From: Halicephalobus mephisto
Taxonomy: Eukaryota > Nematoda > Chromadorea > Rhabditida > Panagrolaimidae
NCBI GenBank assembly: GCA_009193035.1
Contig: SWDT01000104.1
Coordinates: 62,001 to 126,000, forward strand
Length of the DNA: 64,000 bases
Direction: 5' to 3'
The stretch's first letter is position 1, and every line of letters begins with the position of its first letter. The translations under genes were made by a program, and so were the position numbers. Below, in pieces: positions 60,531 through 64,000 of this stretch. The notes under the pieces were generated by a model that did not search any database, was not told the origin of the DNA, and worked only from the letters and a program-made list of their open reading frames with translations.

Positions 60531-61645
60531 TTGTTCTCAATTCTAGCATATTTTTGGCATTTTGTTCCGGATGACAATTTACTTCTGGCGTTTTGTTCTC
60601 AATGCTAGCATACTTTTGGCGTTTTGTTTCAAATGCCAACACAGTTTTGGAGTTTTGTTCCTAATGCCAATTTATCCTTGGCGTTTTATCCTCAATGCCA
60701 ACATAGTTTTGGAGTTTTGTTCCTAATGCCAATTTATCCTTGGCGTTTTATCCTCAATGCCAACATAGTTTTGGAGTTTTGTTCCTAATCCCAATTTATC
60801 CTTGGCGTTTTGTCCTCAATGCCAACTTATCTTTGGCGTTCTGTTCCTAATGCCAATTTATCCTTGGCGTTATATTCCTAATGCCAATATATCCTTGGCG
60901 TTTTGTCCCCAATGCCAATTTATCCTTGGCGTTATATTCCTAATGCCAATATATCTTTGGCGTTTTGTCCTCAATGCCAACTTATCTTTGGCGTTCTGTC
61001 CCCCAATGCCAATTTATCCTTGGCGTTTTGTCCTCAATGCCAATTTATCCTTGGCGTTCTGTCCCCAATGCCAATTTATCCTTGGCGTTTTGTTCTGTGT
61101 CAATTTACTTTTGACATTATATTCTTGGTGTTAATGTACTTTTGGCGTTTTGTTCTCTATGACAGTTTTGACGTTCTATTTTAAATGTTAATGTACTTTT
61201 TGTGTTTTGTTCCGGATACCAATTTTGTCGTTTTTGTTTCTTATGTTAATCCACTTTTAGCGTTCTATTTCGAATACAATTTATTTTTGGCATCTTGTTC
61301 TCTATGGCAATTTTGACGTTTTATTTTCTTTGGCAATTTATTTTCAGCGTTTTATTCGCTATGTCAACTCATTCTCAGTATCATATTCTAAATGCCAGCA
61401 TACTTTTGACGCTCATTCTCTACGCCAACTTATCTTTGGCGTTATATTCCTAATGCCAATATATCCTTGGCGTTTTGTTCCTAATGCCAATATATCCTTG
61501 GCGTTTTGTTCCTAATGCTAACATATCCTTGGCGTTCTGTCCCCAATGCCAACATATCCTTGGCGTTCCGTCTCCAATGCCAATATATCCTTGGCGTTCT
61601 GTTCTCAATGCCAATTTACCTTTGGCGTTCTGTCCCCCAATGTCA
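60530..61645. repeat. 1.1-kb minisatellite, ~30-64-bp units with TTGGC...GCCAA half-sites
   Basis: About thirty units of the form TTGGCGTTTTGTTCCTAATG followed by CCAATTTATCC. Each unit carries TTGGC and, 14-15 bp on, GCCAA, i.e. an inverted pair around a spacer. The central copies (60660-61090 and 61430-61620) are nearly identical and the edges decay. Long frames on both strands (e.g. ...NANISLAFCPQCQ...) are repeat-derived. Confidence 0.9.
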
Positions 61646-61852
61646 ACATTTGGCATTTTATTCTTTCTACCAGTTTTAAAAACTAAAACCTAGCAAATAT
61701 TCTTGATGACGAATTTTCAGTATTGTATGTTTTGTGACAATTGTCTAATGTTTAGTGTTTCGTTCCCAATGCCAACACGAAACACCTATTATTTGGCATT
61801 ATGTTCCAGTTTCTATCTGTGATTTAACGAACGACGCAAAATAAATTTTCAG

Positions 61853-62158
61853 GGAATTTTTCGGGATAAATTTCGCCATCGATTACTTGGATCAGAGCAA
61901 AAACCAAAATTAACAAGGGTCAGCTGACTAAAATTCAAAAAAATTCCAGGAAGTTCATTCATTTTTCTTTTTTCGTTCCCTTGGATTTTTGGATTTTTTC
62001 AAAGCTGAGTTTGTCTGTCTTTTAGTGCGAGAAAAACATATGACAGACCAGTGAGGGAGTACAACGTGGTCTTTGGTTCACACAGCAAAGGCGGGACAGC
62101 CAGAAAAGACGAAAACTCGGTGGGAACGAGCCGCCCTGAGAGAAACCAACCAAAATGA
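61853..62158 (+). CDS. Two exon-like islands, product unknown
   Basis: Island 1 (61853-61918) follows AATTTTCAG, reads GIFRDKFRHRLLGSEQKPK and ends AGG/GTCAGC. Island 2 (62026-62158) follows GTCTTTTAG and reads RKTYDRPVREYNVVFGSHSK to a TGA. Base composition and splice signals look coding, but the phases of the two do not match directly, so a further exon or a different donor would be needed. 62073-62285 is also open in another frame. It could be the tail of a gene lying mostly outside the recognisable sequence. Confidence 0.3.
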
Positions 62159-62289
62159 CGTAGAAGCCCGACGGAATGACGGACAAACAAACCGACGTGA
62201 ATTTCAGAGTTTTCGAACCACGTTATCTTTTTGCTTAGAACGTTTTGCCAGGCGCCAGTCCGTACTTTCGAGTCCTGTGATCTGATCGA

Positions 62290-64000
62290 ACAAATTCCTT
62301 AAATTTTATAAAAAATAAGTTTACAAAATTAAAATTTTTATTTTTATTTATAGAAAAATAAGCTTACAAAATCATATTTTTTTTTGTAAAAAATAAGTTT
62401 ACAAAATTAATATTTTTAATTTTATTTATAAAAAAATAAGTTTACAAAATTAATTATATTTTTAATTTTTTTTTGTAAAAAATAAGTTTACAAAATTAAT
62501 TTTATTTTTATTTTATTTTTTAATTTTTATTTCACTTAAAAAGTACTTTTCAAATTAATTTTATTTTTATTAAAGTTTTTTAAAATTAATTTTTTTTATT
62601 TTTAAATTTTTTATAGAAAAATTAATTATTTAATTTTAGTATAAAATTTAAAAAAATATTTTAAACTACTTTTTATGAAAAATAATTTCTATTAAAAATG
62701 ATTTTTTTAATACAAAAAAATCCATGTTTTGAAAACTTTGTTTCGCGAGAATATCTGTCGATGACAGAAAAGCCCATGTCCAAGTTCGATCTTGGAAAAT
62801 TTAATTCCGTAACAAAAATCGTTTCGAGACCAATAGACATCCAATTTTTACAATTTTTAATTATTAAAATTTCTTTGATTTTTAAAAATTTTTTTGATTT
62901 TTTTACATTTTTTAAAATTTCTTTGATTTTTAAAATTTTTAAATTTCTTTGATTTTTAAAATTTTTTAATTTTTTTGATTATTTGTTCTTTTCTACTTTG
63001 AACTCGTTCTATTTTTTGATCAATCTTTTTTAGTTTTTTTTCGTCACTGTTTTGCCAAAGTGGAATTTAAAACCAAACCCACTCTTGAGGAGATTGATTG
63101 ATTTCCAACTTTTTAAACTTCTGAGACGGGAAATTTGAAAAGACCTCTGTCTCGAAAAGATTTATTGATTTACATTTTGCAAAAAATTCTCGAAATGTAA
63201 TTTTCAAAAAGATAATTTTGGGGAGATTTATCGATTCAATTTTTGAAAAATCTTAAAACGAAAATTTCCAAAAAATGGTCCTGAGAAGATTTTTAGAAAA
63301 TCTTAAAACGGAAATTTAAAAAAAAACGATTTTGAAAAGATTTTTAATTTTTGAAAAATTTTAAAACGAAAATTTTTAAAAAAGTGATTTTGGAAAGATT
63401 TTTGAAAAATCCTAAAGCGAAAATTTCCAAAAAATGGTCCTGAGAAGATTTTTAGAAAATCTTAAAACGGAAATTTAAAAAAAATGATTTTGAAAAGATT
63501 TTTAATTTTTAATTTTTAAAAAATTTTAAAGCGAAAATTTCCAAAAAATGGTCCTGAGAAGATTTTTTAGTTTTTTTGATTCTAAAGGTATTGGTTAAAA
63601 TTCGGAAATATTTTTTAATTTTTGAAATTTTGAAATTATCAATTAAATTCGAAAAATTCTACTTTAAAATTTATTTTTCTAAATTTTTAGAATAATTGAT
63701 TAAATTTAAAAATCGAAAAAAATTTTCTTGAAAAGATTTATTTTTAATTTTTTTTAACTTTTCACGTGATTTGTTGAACCAGGAGTTTTGAAGCAGCTTA
63801 ATCTCAAGAAGATTGATTTATTTTTATTTTTTCTAAATTTTCAACAAAATCGATAAAAAGAAAAAAATTTAAACTTTCAAAAATAATTTAATTTTAAGAA
63901 GATTAATTTTTATTTTTTTCTAATTTTTAAAAATCAATTAAAAGTAAAAAAATAATTTAAAAATTTTTATTTTTTCTAATTTAAAAAAAAATAATTTTAA
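62290..64000. other. Low-complexity A/T DNA to the window end
   Basis: 62300-62640 repeats AAAATAAGTTTACAAAATTA about six times. 63230-63570 repeats AATGGTCCTGAGAAGATTTT with AAATCTTAAAACGGAAATTT. The open frame at 62698-62952 decays into F/I/K runs and is not called a gene. Confidence 0.7.

Noticed and set aside
60530..61645. CRISPR array
   Set aside because: Spacers are not unique, units are variable, there are no cas genes, and the genome is eukaryotic.
60802..61693. Long open frames on both strands in the TTGGC minisatellite
   Set aside because: Repeat-derived; open frames exist on both strands and change phase with unit length.

Overview
The window looks like nuclear DNA of a nematode. 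Genes have many short introns (often 42-50 nt, e.g. 42 nt in the coatomer gene, 43 nt in the VHL gene, 45 nt in the exportin gene) with GTAAGT/GTTTGT donors and TTTTAG/TTTCAG acceptors. Acceptor-like TTTTAG or TTTCAG signals also lie directly before several start codons, as in trans-splicing. A nuclear receptor of the expanded nematode type is present. Non-coding DNA is extremely A/T-rich and made largely of short, decayed tandem repeats. Exon joins below were worked out by hand from frame continuity and splice signals. Layout: 1-15.4 kb is gene-poor and repeat-rich (arrays of about 18 to 165 bp units, two clusters of a roughly 235-bp element with inverted ends), with a few G/C-richer open islands on the + strand that may be exons of a diverged gene. 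15.5-17.5 kb: a small proline-rich protein. 17.8-18.4 kb: a near-perfect 205-bp inverted repeat. 19.9-20.2 and 24.6-24.8 kb: a pogo-like MITE family. 22.3-24.2 kb: coatomer delta subunit. 24.5-26.4 kb: secreted thrombospondin type 1 repeat protein. 27.7-29.5 kb: unrecognised 398-aa protein. 31.0-35.0 kb: exportin-5. 35.2-35.8 kb: small alpha-helical protein. 38.0-40.3 kb: nuclear hormone receptor. 40.5-41.1 kb (-): CHRAC/POLE4-like histone-fold protein. 41.4-44.2 kb (-): large C2H2 zinc-finger protein. 44.7-45.5 kb: VHL. 45.7-49.5 kb: probable URB2 ribosome-biogenesis protein. 49.8-50.4 kb: small four-helix membrane protein. 51.9-52.7 kb: trypsin-fold protease interrupted by one in-frame stop. 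From 53 kb to the end: low-complexity DNA, several tandem arrays, a 1.1-kb minisatellite with inverted TTGGC/GCCAA half-sites (60.5-61.6 kb) and two exon-like islands near 62 kb. Functionally the genes are mostly housekeeping: vesicle coat, nuclear export of pre-miRNA, chromatin, hypoxia-factor turnover and ribosome assembly. No pathway cluster is evident. The zinc-finger gene and VHL are divergently arranged over a 535-bp shared upstream region. The zinc-finger and histone-fold genes are collinear 237 bp apart, and exportin-5 and the 174-aa gene 269 bp apart; either pair could be an operon. The most notable points are a full-length exportin-5 gene (C. elegans is reported to lack one), the long inverted repeat, heat-shock-element-like sequence built into a 120-bp tandem array, and the interrupted protease.
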